The notes under the pieces: model-generated
What the model saw: the letters and a program-made list of their open reading frames with translations, nothing else
The model's database searches: none
Told to the model about the DNA's origin: nothing
Translations under genes and position numbers: made by a program
From: Bacteroidales bacterium
Lineage (GTDB): Bacteria > Bacteroidota > Bacteroidia > Bacteroidales > UBA10428
NCBI GenBank assembly: GCA_016928305.1
Contig: JAFGKY010000110.1
Coordinates: forward strand, 1 to 53,043
DNA length: 53,043 nucleotides
Direction: 5' to 3'
In this document: one piece after another, positions 27,510 to 36,687 of the stretch
Layout: the number at the start of each line of letters is the position of its first letter
Numbering within the stretch: the first letter of the stretch is position 1

Positions 27510-30365
27510 TTATTCAAGGATCAATTTATGATTGCCGGTGGAATGACCGGATAAGATTTTCAGAAAATAAATCCCCTTTTTCAGGTCACTCAGGTCTAAC
27601 CAATGATTTCCGACACACATATGACAGTTTTTGAGTATTTTGCCTTCTGTTGAAATCACATCAACAGTATAAGGAATATCGGATTCGGAAATGATAAATA
27701 CATCACCATTGCTTGGATTTGGATAAACCCTGAAGTGCTCCTTGATGTGATCAAAAGAAACGGAAGACGGAGCTTTGTAAAAAACAATAATCTTGTTTGA
27801 CGCAAAGTTTCCGTTCGTGAAAGTATTGGCAGGAATCATAACAATTACCTGGCCCTCCGATGAAGGATAAACATCAAAGATATTACCATCACATAAATTC
27901 CGGGCTGTTCCGTTCCACACCAGCAGACAATTTAAGTCAAATTCTTCCGTAGTATCAGAAAGAACGGCACTTATTACGAAGTGATCATCAAAAATAGTAT
28001 CAGCACCCGAATAGTTAAGGTAACTCCTTTCAGGCACATGCAATTCAAAAACATCACTCCGAAACGATGAAGTGTCGGCAATATGTCTGAAAAATACTAT
28101 TTGTCCGGCTTCGATTGTGATTGTCTCTCCCGGTCCTGTCATCGCTTCGGAAAAATCGGGAAGAGTTGAATATTCGATATTCTCAGCTACAGGTTCAGCA
28201 GTGGTTTCATTTACATAATCAATACTGAATGAAGGTTTTACAGGTCTCTCCGGAACATCAAGGGCTTGCATGGCTGATTGAAACGAACTGTCTGTGAACC
28301 GCGTTCTGAAATAAAGTGTAATGCCGGGTGTAACCGTAAGCTTTGCATTCGTTCCCGGAGTTGACGGATTCAAATCACCGTTGGTTGAATAATCATCACC
28401 TTCAGCAACAGCTTCGTTGGTTGTCTCACCGAAAAAGTCAATGGTATAAACGGGTACTGCCGGCCGTCCCGGAATTTCCAGATGCTGTGGCTGTGATGCA
28501 AAAAAGTCCACAGTGGCTTTAAACCTGAAGTACAAATCAGTACCGGGCGTCACATCGATTGCATCTCCATCTCCCTGTGTTACCGATAACCATAAGGAAT
28601 CATAAGACCACTCCATTGTGGTGTCAATCAACGTGGTTTTTTCATTCCTATAATCAACACTTACCGATGGAGGTCCGGGCCGTGAAGGAACGACAAGATG
28701 AAAAGCAGGTGAGGCGAAAGAAGAAGAAGTGGCTTTCTTCCTGAAGTACAGATCCTCTCCGGGTGTTACCGTAACCTGATTCCCTGTTCCACCTTGGGGA
28801 CTACTGAAGTCATCCGAGATATCATATTCTGTATCCGGTGAAACATCCTCTGTAGTCTTCTCAGTCAAATAATCAAAAGAAAAAGAGGAAGTTGCAGGTC
28901 TGGAAGGCACATCGAGGTGTTGAATAGCTGAACTGAACTGGCTTGCAGTGGCTTTATACCGTATGTAAAGATCGGTTCCCGGTGTCAAATCTACAGCCGA
29001 GTTTGCCCCTGCAGTTGCTGATGACATGGAGGAACTGACAGAATATTCCATGGTGCTGGAAACGGATGAAGTGACCTCGTCCGGATAATTAATGGTAATT
29101 GCCGGTGCCGCAGGCCTGGAAGGCACATCCAGGTGATGAATAGTGGAACTGAAATGGCTTACGGTAGCTTTATACCGTATGTAAAGGTCGGTTCCAGGTG
29201 TCAAATCTACAGCCGAGTTTGCTCCTGTAGTTGCTGGAGATATGGAGGAACTGACAGAATATTCCATGGTGCTGGAAACGGAAGAAGTGACCTCGTCCGG
29301 ATAATTAATGGTAATTGCCGGTGCTGCGGATCTGGAAGGCACATCCAGGTGTTGAATATTGGAACTGAACTGGCTTGTGGTAGCTTTATACCGTATGTAA
29401 AGGTCGGTTCCTGGTGTCAAATCTACAGCCGAGTTTGCCCCTGTAGTTGCTGGAGACATGGAGGAACTGACAGAATATTCCATGGTGCTGGAAACGGATG
29501 AAGTAACCTCGTCCGGATAATTAATGGTAATTGCCGGTGCTGCAGGCCTGGATGGCACATCCAGGTGTCGAACACCGGTCTGGCCAATGTATCTGAAATA
29601 CACATCCTGTCCGGGGAGTAAGTTCAAAGCAACACCTGTGCCCGGATAAGCCGGTGACATAGATGACGAATATGAATACTCTACGGTTGATGGTACTGCC
29701 TGATTTGTTTTTTCGGTTGAATAATTTATTGTAAAAGACGGAGTCGGGGTAACATAGTTGTCCCAGCCCGAGAAAGTACTCCCGGCAGATACGGCGACCA
29801 CCGTAACTTTTATGCTGCAGGGAAACCATCTGTCGCGGGTATCCCACACTTCTGCATTACCACCCCAACTGGCCGGTGCAATATATATTTGCGGACTGAG
29901 ACACCACAATACAATGCCCAACCGGTCAAAATCGTATACACGCCCGAAATCGACACCGTCATGATTGTGCCACCATGTGCTTGGACTACTATGATTGGTA
30001 ATAACAGTACCTGCTCCTGTATATATTTTACGAAGATTCTCCATCGTCTCGGAGTCGTATGTTTCCCCCGGTTGGTTCTGCCAAATACCGAATTGTATTC
30101 CAATAGGTTCATCGGATGCTATACTTATGATTTCATACCGGGTATAGAATTGTCCATTGAAATAATCATCAGGCGATTCCCAATCTGAGGGTACACCAGC
30201 AGGCGGTTGAAAAAAGTAAAAACCACTGGTCGAACTCATAGTCTTGGTAATTGTCTGATTAATCACCAAAAATTCGCCTGAGAATACATTCATTGAAATA
30301 TATAGAAAAAGCAGGTTCAGTAAAGCCTTTGTTAATGTTGCGAAAGAAAAAAAACTTATGCGCAT
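27510..30365 (-). CDS. Repeat-built T9SS-secreted surface protein, paralogue of the 310-3339 product
   Basis: About 951 residues from the ATG at 30365. The longer open frame starts with TTG at 30431 and adds 22 residues that hide the signal peptide. The layout is a signal peptide, then one copy of the uncharacterised N-terminal domain (SSPSTWW and FSGWDNYV motifs as in the paralogue). Eight repeats of about 70 residues follow, each with a TPGxDLYxR core and a closing LDVPSR. An Ig-like block and a T9SS sorting domain with VYPNPSNG finish it. Three of the repeats are almost identical and exactly 72 residues long. The gene lies between the beta-helix gene and the export genes. The function is unknown; a structural or glycan-binding role is inferred. 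Confidence 0.84.
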   Translation of the reverse strand: MRISFFSFATLTKALLNLLFLYISMNVFSGEFLVINQTITKTMSSTSGFYFFQPPAGVPSDWESPDDYFNGQFYTRYEIISIASDEPIGIQFGIWQNQPGETYDSETMENLRKIYTGAGTVITNHSSPSTWWHNHDGVDFGRVYDFDRLGIVLWCLSPQIYIAPASWGGNAEVWDTRDRWFPCSIKVTVVAVSAGSTFSGWDNYVTPTPSFTINYSTEKTNQAVPSTVEYSYSSSMSPAYPGTGVALNLLPGQDVYFRYIGQTGVRHLDVPSRPAAPAITINYPDEVTSSVSSTMEYSVSSSMSPATTGANSAVDLTPGTDLYIRYKATTSQFSSNIQHLDVPSRSAAPAITINYPDEVTSSVSSTMEYSVSSSISPATTGANSAVDLTPGTDLYIRYKATVSHFSSTIHHLDVPSRPAAPAITINYPDEVTSSVSSTMEYSVSSSMSSATAGANSAVDLTPGTDLYIRYKATASQFSSAIQHLDVPSRPATSSFSFDYLTEKTTEDVSPDTEYDISDDFSSPQGGTGNQVTVTPGEDLYFRKKATSSSFASPAFHLVVPSRPGPPSVSVDYRNEKTTLIDTTMEWSYDSLWLSVTQGDGDAIDVTPGTDLYFRFKATVDFFASQPQHLEIPGRPAVPVYTIDFFGETTNEAVAEGDDYSTNGDLNPSTPGTNAKLTVTPGITLYFRTRFTDSSFQSAMQALDVPERPVKPSFSIDYVNETTAEPVAENIEYSTLPDFSEAMTGPGETITIEAGQIVFFRHIADTSSFRSDVFELHVPERSYLNYSGADTIFDDHFVISAVLSDTTEEFDLNCLLVWNGTARNLCDGNIFDVYPSSEGQVIVMIPANTFTNGNFASNKIIVFYKAPSSVSFDHIKEHFRVYPNPSNGDVFIISESDIPYTVDVISTEGKILKNCHMCVGNHWLDLSDLKKGIYFLKILSGHSTGNHKLILE
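28901..29548 (-). repeat. Three near-identical 216-base tandem repeats
   Basis: The sequence TGGAAGGCAC (TGGATGGCAC at the last boundary) recurs at 28901, 29117, 29333 and 29549, giving a period of exactly 216 bases (72 codons). The three units encode repeats with APAITINYPDEVTSSVSS and GANSAVDLTPGTDLYIRYKA and differ at only a few residues each. Neighbouring repeats in the same protein are far more diverged. Confidence 0.9.
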
Positions 30366-30848
30366 AGTCTTATGGTTTTTAACGGGTTGAAAATAATAAA
30401 AAAAAGAATCCCTGATTCTTTTTTTTGACAATAGTTAAACAATTGATATTGTAATATATAAGAATTCTTTTGAATTTCTTATCAAGTAAGATTGAAAATA
30501 GATTTTTAAATTTCAACATAAAAACCCTAATTATAGTTTGTATACTTGAATCTTAAGGTCATTGATACAAATGTCCAATTAAATAATTGATTATCAATAC
30601 TTAATATTAAAATTGCTGATGTTAATAATTGGTTTTTAATTCTTTTAAGCAAAAATTATTAAGTTGTTACCAGCAAATTGAATGAATTTATAATACGTAA
30701 TAAACAACTCCGATGAATAAAATAGGACACTTATCCCAACTTTTATGCATTTTGTCAAAAACCCCTAAAATAATGGTATATAAATGATCCCGATCAGGTA
30801 AAACTGGTGTAATTTTGATCCTGATATGAAAACTATGCGTTACTCAAA
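30366..30848. other. AT-rich divergent control region of the export operon
   Basis: A 483-base gap between the minus-strand T9SS gene and the plus-strand export operon. It contains a 13-base palindrome ATTGATTATCAAT (30586-30598) that could be an operator, and a consensus -7 box near the operon start. No gene is seen. Confidence 0.45.
30810..30817 (+). promoter_or_regulatory. Candidate -7 box (TAATTTTG) of the export operon
   Basis: TAATTTTG fits the Bacteroidota TAnnTTTG box and would place transcription start about 26 bases before the ATG at 30849. No TTTG is found at the right distance upstream. The box sits between ATCAGG and CCTGAT arms (30794-30799 and 30820-30825), which might bind a regulator. 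Confidence 0.35.
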
Positions 30849-32261
30849 ATGACAAAAACCAAACAGCGAAAAAAGGATCAAAGTGCAATATTTGCCATCT
30901 TTGAAATTATTGTTACTATTTTATCCTTTTTTCTGGCATATTTTATTACAAACATCTTCAATCAAGAATACTTTGCATTCTCAAAAGAGTATGTTTACAT
31001 GCTCCTGCTCATCATTCCCACCTGGTTTATATTGCTTCAAACCTTAAACCTGGCTCAAATACCAAAAACCAGGTCGTATGCATCCATTTTTATTAACTTC
31101 TTAAATTTTAGTTCCATTGGCTTTGCCTTGATGTTCCTGTACAAGCATATTTTTGGCCTGACATTATTCAGTCACTATGTAATCATTTCATTCTCAATCA
31201 TTAATTTATTTTCCTTATACATATTCAGAATTATTACTTATAAAGTTTTTAAGTATTTCAGGGCAAACGGACACAATGTAAGTAATATTATAGTATATGC
31301 CGATGCCAGTTCAAAATCTTTTATTGATTCCATCATGGAGCATAAAGAATGGGGATTCAGGATCCTGATAATAATATCTGATTCACTGGCCATCAGAAAG
31401 GAATACGGTGATTCCATCCGGATTTATCCCGATAAAATCAGCATTAAGAATCTGCTGGATATCGACATTATTGATGAAGTTGTTTACAGCTGTGCCAAAA
31501 TTGATGAAGAAAAGATGCATTCGCTGGTTGAGATGTGTGAAGAAATTGGTGTTACATTCCGGTTGCGATCCGTTATGCCTTTTCAGCATAATTCGAATAT
31601 TCGTCTTACTCATTATAACGATACACCCTTTATCACATTTAAAAATACACCAAAAAATAATCTGGCACTTACCTGGAAGTCGTTTACGGAATTCTGGATC
31701 TCCTTTGTAATTATTTTCCTGCTTTCTCCCATCATGCTTTTGATCGCCATTCTGATAAAGGTCACGTCAAAAGGACCCATAATTTTCAAACAGGAAAGAG
31801 TGGGCCTCAGAGGCAGAAAATTTTATATTTATAAGTTCAGAACCATGGTGGCCAATGCTGAAGAGCTGAAAGAAAAACTTATGGCACAAAATGAAAGCGA
31901 TGGTCCTGCTTTCAAAATAAAGAAGGATCCCAGGATCACCCTTGTCGGATCATTTTTAAGGAAAACCGGTTTGGATGAACTACCTCAATTATTCAATGTA
32001 CTGAAAGGAGAAATGTCGTTGATAGGGCCAAGGCCTCCGCTTCCCAAAGAAGTGGAACAATACAAGCGGTGGCATCTAAGAAGATTATCGGTTAAGCCCG
32101 GTATTACCTGTACATGGCAAATAATTCCAAATCGAAATGAAGTAAGGTTTGAAAACTGGATGAAGCTTGATATTCAATATATTGATGACTGGTCAATAAA
32201 GAAAGACATTGAACTGCTATTCCGGACGATCAAAACCGTCCTATACGGAACAGGATCCTAA
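30849..32261 (+). CDS. Exopolysaccharide polyprenyl glycosylphosphotransferase (WcaJ/WbaP type)
   Basis: A 470-residue initiating enzyme that moves a sugar-1-phosphate from a nucleotide sugar to undecaprenyl phosphate. The N-terminal part has four membrane helices, followed by a Rossmann-like middle domain. A re-entrant hydrophobic segment (about 277-300) precedes the catalytic domain. Motifs are complete: KFRTM near 329-333, DELPQLFNVLKGEMSLIGPRP near 376-396 and VKPGITCTWQI near 417-427. It is the first gene of an operon with the Wza- and Wzc-like genes. This is the standard long form, unlike the short enzyme at 22064. Sugar specificity (glucose, galactose or other) cannot be read from the sequence. 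Confidence 0.92.
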   Translation: MTKTKQRKKDQSAIFAIFEIIVTILSFFLAYFITNIFNQEYFAFSKEYVYMLLLIIPTWFILLQTLNLAQIPKTRSYASIFINFLNFSSIGFALMFLYKHIFGLTLFSHYVIISFSIINLFSLYIFRIITYKVFKYFRANGHNVSNIIVYADASSKSFIDSIMEHKEWGFRILIIISDSLAIRKEYGDSIRIYPDKISIKNLLDIDIIDEVVYSCAKIDEEKMHSLVEMCEEIGVTFRLRSVMPFQHNSNIRLTHYNDTPFITFKNTPKNNLALTWKSFTEFWISFVIIFLLSPIMLLIAILIKVTSKGPIIFKQERVGLRGRKFYIYKFRTMVANAEELKEKLMAQNESDGPAFKIKKDPRITLVGSFLRKTGLDELPQLFNVLKGEMSLIGPRPPLPKEVEQYKRWHLRRLSVKPGITCTWQIIPNRNEVRFENWMKLDIQYIDDWSIKKDIELLFRTIKTVLYGTGS

Positions 32262-32391
32262 GTAAATCGTATCACCTCAAGAAAGAATAGTTAACAATCC
32301 CAAACCTTTGTTGGCAAAAAAATAAGTTTTTTTTATTAGCAATGATTGTTTTACTAAATTAGCAGGTTACATTATCAATGGTCAACAATTA

Positions 32392-33189
32392 ATGAAAATA
32401 AAAATGCTGAATCGTAAATTAGTCATCAACAATTTGTTGGTGTTAGGTATTCTGTGTGTTTTTGTTGCCTGTACACCCACCAGAAAACTAAAATATGTCA
32501 ACAACAGGGGCCCCGAAGCTGAAAAGAATGATTATTACAACGACAGGTCAGAAAAAACGATACAGCCATATGATTACCTGTATATTAAGATCTTTAGTCT
32601 GGATGAACGTACCAACAGCATATTCAATGAAAGATATTCATCTACATTTGAAACGGAATTAATAAGTTATTCTGTTGATGACAAGGGAAATGTAAACCTG
32701 CCGTTTATCGGCACTATAAATGTCAAAGGTCTTACCATAAACGAAGCCAAAGAGCAAATTGAAAAATCACTCGGAGTCTATCTCAATAACATTTCTGTGG
32801 TCGTCCGCTTTGTCAGTAATAAAATAACGATTCTTGGTGAGATCTCCAGGCCCGGTCAATTTTCTTTTTATGATGAAAAAATCACCGTTTTTCAGGCGAT
32901 CGGCTTTGCCAGCGGGACAACACCTTATGGTGATCTCTCTGATGTTACGCTGATACGTGAAAAGGACAATCAGATAAAATATCATTATCTGGATCTTACC
33001 AATAAAAACATTGTGGCCTCAGAGTATTATTATCTCCTGCCCAACGATATCATTATCATTAATCCTATTAATGCAAAATACCGTTCATTAAGGGATTACA
33101 CACTCCAAATCGTGTCTTCTTTACTGGGTAGTGTTACCACCTTATTATCGTCCATAATTCTTTACGAGTCTTTAACCACAAAGGAATAA
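32392..33189 (+). CDS. Polysaccharide export outer-membrane lipoprotein (Wza/OPX type)
   Basis: A 265-residue lipoprotein with a lipobox VFVAC (lipidated Cys at residue 27). A polysaccharide-export (poly_export) domain lies at about 50-140, including the phrase VDDKGNVNLPFIGTINVKGLT. One SLBB-type domain with ILGEISRPGQF follows near 144-154. The C-terminal hydrophobic segment (about 238-258) may cross or touch the outer membrane. Such short OPX proteins partner with a Wzc-type co-polymerase and often need an extra outer-membrane protein. The Wzc gene follows after 40 bases, and the initiating transferase lies 130 bases upstream. Confidence 0.92.
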   Translation: MKIKMLNRKLVINNLLVLGILCVFVACTPTRKLKYVNNRGPEAEKNDYYNDRSEKTIQPYDYLYIKIFSLDERTNSIFNERYSSTFETELISYSVDDKGNVNLPFIGTINVKGLTINEAKEQIEKSLGVYLNNISVVVRFVSNKITILGEISRPGQFSFYDEKITVFQAIGFASGTTPYGDLSDVTLIREKDNQIKYHYLDLTNKNIVASEYYYLLPNDIIIINPINAKYRSLRDYTLQIVSSLLGSVTTLLSSIILYESLTTKE

Positions 33190-33229
33190 TTTTAACGAGT
33201 TTTAACTGCCAAATAATACTGTAGCGCAA

Positions 33230-35665
33230 ATGAAAAATACGAATGAAGCTCATACTAACATTATCGATTATAAAAAAATATTTCATCGGTTATACTCATT
33301 CAGAAGAACTTATCTGTTTTTTTCAATTTTGTTATTGCTGGCGGCATTTTTGGTTAACCGATATTCGCCGAAAGTTTATAAAAACTCTACTGTCGTATAC
33401 ATAGCCAACAACAACCAGAATACCTTAATGGGCAGTGGAGGAAATAATTTGTTTCAGGGAATGGGATTTATAAGGAATCAGCATGTTATTGAAAACGAGG
33501 TTGAAATTATTAAATCATTCAGTTTAGTAAAAAAGGTAATCGGTGAACTTGATCTTAAGACAACCTATTTTTGCAGTCGCAACAACAATCTTGCCAAGTT
33601 GTTTTATGATACCCCCTTTACCAGGAAAACCGAATTATACGATGATTCGCCCATCAGGGTAAATATTGATCCTTCTTTGCCTCAGGCTGTTTATCTGGTT
33701 TTTAAAATTGTTTTTCTGAATGAGAATGAATACCAGTTGGAAACGCAAGGAGAAAATATTGACATTTATAATTACATAGATGATCAGGTTATTTCAACAG
33801 AGAATATATTTTTCAAAAACAGGTTCAGATTCAGTGATGAGGTGAAAACCCGCTATTTTAATTTCAGGATACAGAAAACCGAGAACTTCAGTAAAGCATT
33901 TACCGATAATTATGATCTGGCATTTTATTTTAATAATACCAATTATCTCACGCTCGAATATATTAACAATCTGAAGGCAGAACAGATCACGGAAAATTCA
34001 ACCCTGATCAACATTTCCTTAAAGGGGAACAATCCACAGCGAATTACTGAATTCCTGAACGGACTTACTTCAGTTTATATGGACAGAAGCCTTGAGAAAA
34101 AAAGCAAAATGGCCCTGGGCACTATTAATTTCATCGATTCTCAGATTTCAGAAATAGCTGATTCATTAAGTACTGCAGAATCACGTCTGAAAACCTTTCG
34201 CTCCAGCCATAGTGTGATGGACTTGGGTTTCCAGGGACAACAGGCATTTGAGTTGCTGACCCAGCTTGAATCAGAAAAAGCTAACCTGGATGCACAAAGA
34301 AGGTATTACCGTTATCTTAAAGATAATCTGTCAAACGAAAGTGTTACCGACCTGGCATCACCTTCTTCAATGAATGTTGTCGATCCCATTCTAACCAATC
34401 TCGTTTCACAGTTGATTTCGTTAAGTGCTGAAAGGGCAAGCCTGATGAGAGATGGTGATAGTCGGCAGAATCTATATCTCAATAATATTAATCTGCAAAT
34501 TGAAAACCTCAGGAAAACCCTTAGAGAAAATGTTACCAACACACTGAACACATTAGATATGTCAGTGAATGAAATTAATTACAGGATTTCAAAGCTTTCT
34601 TCACAGATCTCACAGATGCCTAAAACAGAGCTTCAGTTAAAGGGTATCGAACGTAAATTCAAGATCAACGATGAGATTTATACTTTTTTGCTGCAAAAGC
34701 GTTCAGAAGCCCAGATTGAAAGAGCATCCAGTCTGCCGGATTACGAAATAATCGATCCTGCACGGATTGCAGTAGTCTCAAAAATTTCACCCATGAATAC
34801 GCTCAATTATCTGATTGCCCTGGTGCTGGCATTTCTTCTGCCCAGTCTGGCTATCTTCGGCTATGATTTTCTGAATAATAAAATTTCAGAAGGTGATGAA
34901 GTAGAATCTATGGTACCCTATCCAATTATCGGAAAGGTATTTCACAGTTACCGCCGCGCAAAAATAGTTGTGAATGAGCATCCAAATTCCTCTGTAACAG
35001 AATGTTTCAGGGCTATCCGTACAAACTTCCAGTTCTTTTCGGAAGGTGGCAAAAAACAGGTGTTATTGCTGAGTTCATCGGCCAGTGGTGAAGGTAAAAC
35101 ATTCTGCTCCATGAATCTTGCATCTATCTTTGCTTTGAACGGACACCGAACGGTTCTGCTCGAATTTGACCTGAGAAGACCAAAGATCCACCAGGAATTC
35201 GGATCCAGTAATATGATTGGGATCACTTCCTATTTAATTGATAAGGCTATCATTGAAGATATTATCATACCTACCCACGTCGAAAATCTCGATCTTATCT
35301 CCGCAGGTCCGGCTGCCCCAAACCCGGCCGAACTGATCAGTTCTGAGCGGACTGCTGAGTTTATTGACAAATTAAAAGAAATGTATGATTATATTGTTAT
35401 TGACTCCGCTCCTGCCGGTATTCTCACTGAGACATACCTGCTGATGAAATATGCCGATCTGAACATATTTATCGTTAGATTAAACAAGACCATTAAGGAA
35501 ACTTTTAAACAAACATTAAAAAATCTTACATCCAACAAGTTTTCCAACATTTCGATTCTCATCAACGATATTGATATCAGTCGCGAAGCATTCAAATACG
35601 GATACGATAAGAAATACTATACCGATGACAGGAGGAACAATATATTTACAAGGATATTCAGATAA
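33230..35665 (+). CDS. Polysaccharide co-polymerase and tyrosine autokinase (Wzc type)
   Basis: An 811-residue fusion of a Wzz/GNVR periplasmic domain and a BY-kinase. One membrane helix lies at about 24-43 and a second at about 520-540, enclosing a coiled-coil-rich periplasmic part (about 270-500). The kinase part has Walker A SSSASGEGKT near 614-623, Walker A' VLLEFDLRRP near 640-649 and Walker B YIVIDSAPAG near 720-729. The C-terminus has a small tyrosine cluster (YGYDKKYYTDD near 788-799), the usual autophosphorylation site. It controls chain length and export through cyclic phosphorylation. No separate phosphatase gene is visible in the window. It is the last gene of its operon and converges with the SGNH gene. 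Confidence 0.93.
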   Translation: MKNTNEAHTNIIDYKKIFHRLYSFRRTYLFFSILLLLAAFLVNRYSPKVYKNSTVVYIANNNQNTLMGSGGNNLFQGMGFIRNQHVIENEVEIIKSFSLVKKVIGELDLKTTYFCSRNNNLAKLFYDTPFTRKTELYDDSPIRVNIDPSLPQAVYLVFKIVFLNENEYQLETQGENIDIYNYIDDQVISTENIFFKNRFRFSDEVKTRYFNFRIQKTENFSKAFTDNYDLAFYFNNTNYLTLEYINNLKAEQITENSTLINISLKGNNPQRITEFLNGLTSVYMDRSLEKKSKMALGTINFIDSQISEIADSLSTAESRLKTFRSSHSVMDLGFQGQQAFELLTQLESEKANLDAQRRYYRYLKDNLSNESVTDLASPSSMNVVDPILTNLVSQLISLSAERASLMRDGDSRQNLYLNNINLQIENLRKTLRENVTNTLNTLDMSVNEINYRISKLSSQISQMPKTELQLKGIERKFKINDEIYTFLLQKRSEAQIERASSLPDYEIIDPARIAVVSKISPMNTLNYLIALVLAFLLPSLAIFGYDFLNNKISEGDEVESMVPYPIIGKVFHSYRRAKIVVNEHPNSSVTECFRAIRTNFQFFSEGGKKQVLLLSSSASGEGKTFCSMNLASIFALNGHRTVLLEFDLRRPKIHQEFGSSNMIGITSYLIDKAIIEDIIIPTHVENLDLISAGPAAPNPAELISSERTAEFIDKLKEMYDYIVIDSAPAGILTETYLLMKYADLNIFIVRLNKTIKETFKQTLKNLTSNKFSNISILINDIDISREAFKYGYDKKYYTDDRRNNIFTRIFR

Positions 35666-35752
35666 GAGGCAGCAACCTTTCAGATGAAGAGGGAAGGAAT
35701 GATCTTTTTGCTTTTGTCGTTTAACGTGGAACCTGGTGATTCTTATGATAAC

Positions 35753-36682
35753 TCAGTTTTTCCTCCATACATTCTCAACGACATAGGTATCAATCAGGTA
35801 ATGCTGCAAGTGAAAGATATCCCGATAATTGGATCTCTTTTTGCTTATCGCTGAATAAAACTCGTCCAGATCGTAAACCCTTCCCAAAGATTTCATATCA
35901 GCTTTGAATTTATTATACATATCAACAAGAGAATGCTTTAGAATTAAATCATGAAAATCTTGCTGATCGGGAAAGATGATAAAATTCAATTCAATATCAT
36001 TAACCTTGCAATAATCGGATATTTTCTTTAGCTCACGATAATATTTTTCGGGGTATTTCATGGATTTAAGATAACTTTCACCCTGATTCTCAAGGATCGT
36101 ATTCCAGGTTTTAAGATTGAACTTCTCTTCCTCGGGATCCAACGATTTTTTTGTGATCGAATAATAGAAATCCAATACGGATTCTTCGAAAAAGTAAAAC
36201 CTTGAGAAGAATAAGTAAGGCCTCTTGCATACTTTCTGTGCATCGGACATCAGATTATAACTGCAATCGGCAGAATAATTATGAAATCCAACCTGAATAT
36301 AAACACGTTCGAGCTTAATAATCTCATTGGCATACCAGAATGTTTCAATAATGGAATTATAATTACCTCCGGGAACTCCAAAATTGTAATACGCAAGATT
36401 TGTTATTTTCCTGATTTTATCAACGTTCAGATCATATGCCCTGGATTCGCCAATAATGACATTCGGTACAGGGTGTTTCTTAAACTTTATCATTTTCCAT
36501 AATGTATTGCCACGTGGCATAGATTCAGCACTTCTGTTAATGACATGAAACTTCACTTCATCGGATATGAAATTATGCGAAAAGAAATAGTTATAGGGGT
36601 CGATAATAAACACAGCTGAAGCGATAACAAAAAACGGAATTGAGAACAATCCTATACGGGAAAGAAATTTCTTTATAACCAT
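35753..36682 (-). CDS. SGNH-like membrane-anchored protein, DltD/AlgX-type partner of MBOAT
   Basis: About 309 residues with one N-terminal membrane anchor (about 10-32) and an extracytoplasmic domain. SGNH blocks can be seen: IIGESRAYDL (Ser near residue 80), NFGVPGGNYN, QVGFHNYS, and a closing RDIFHLQHY with the DxxH Asp/His pair near 288-291. The usual GDS is GES here. The start may be the GTG at 36688, whose bases overlap the MBOAT stop, or the ATG at 36682; either way the two genes are coupled. By analogy with DltD and the AlgX/AlgJ proteins it would take the acyl group from the MBOAT channel and pass it to the glycan. I know no family that matches it closely. Confidence 0.72.
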   Translation of the reverse strand: MVIKKFLSRIGLFSIPFFVIASAVFIIDPYNYFFSHNFISDEVKFHVINRSAESMPRGNTLWKMIKFKKHPVPNVIIGESRAYDLNVDKIRKITNLAYYNFGVPGGNYNSIIETFWYANEIIKLERVYIQVGFHNYSADCSYNLMSDAQKVCKRPYLFFSRFYFFEESVLDFYYSITKKSLDPEEEKFNLKTWNTILENQGESYLKSMKYPEKYYRELKKISDYCKVNDIELNFIIFPDQQDFHDLILKHSLVDMYNKFKADMKSLGRVYDLDEFYSAISKKRSNYRDIFHLQHYLIDTYVVENVWRKN

Positions 36683-36687
36683 ACTCA

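Noticed and set aside
28901..29548. Regular repeats that could suggest a CRISPR array
   Set aside because: The 216-base units are longer than any CRISPR repeat, have no unique spacers and encode protein repeats in frame.
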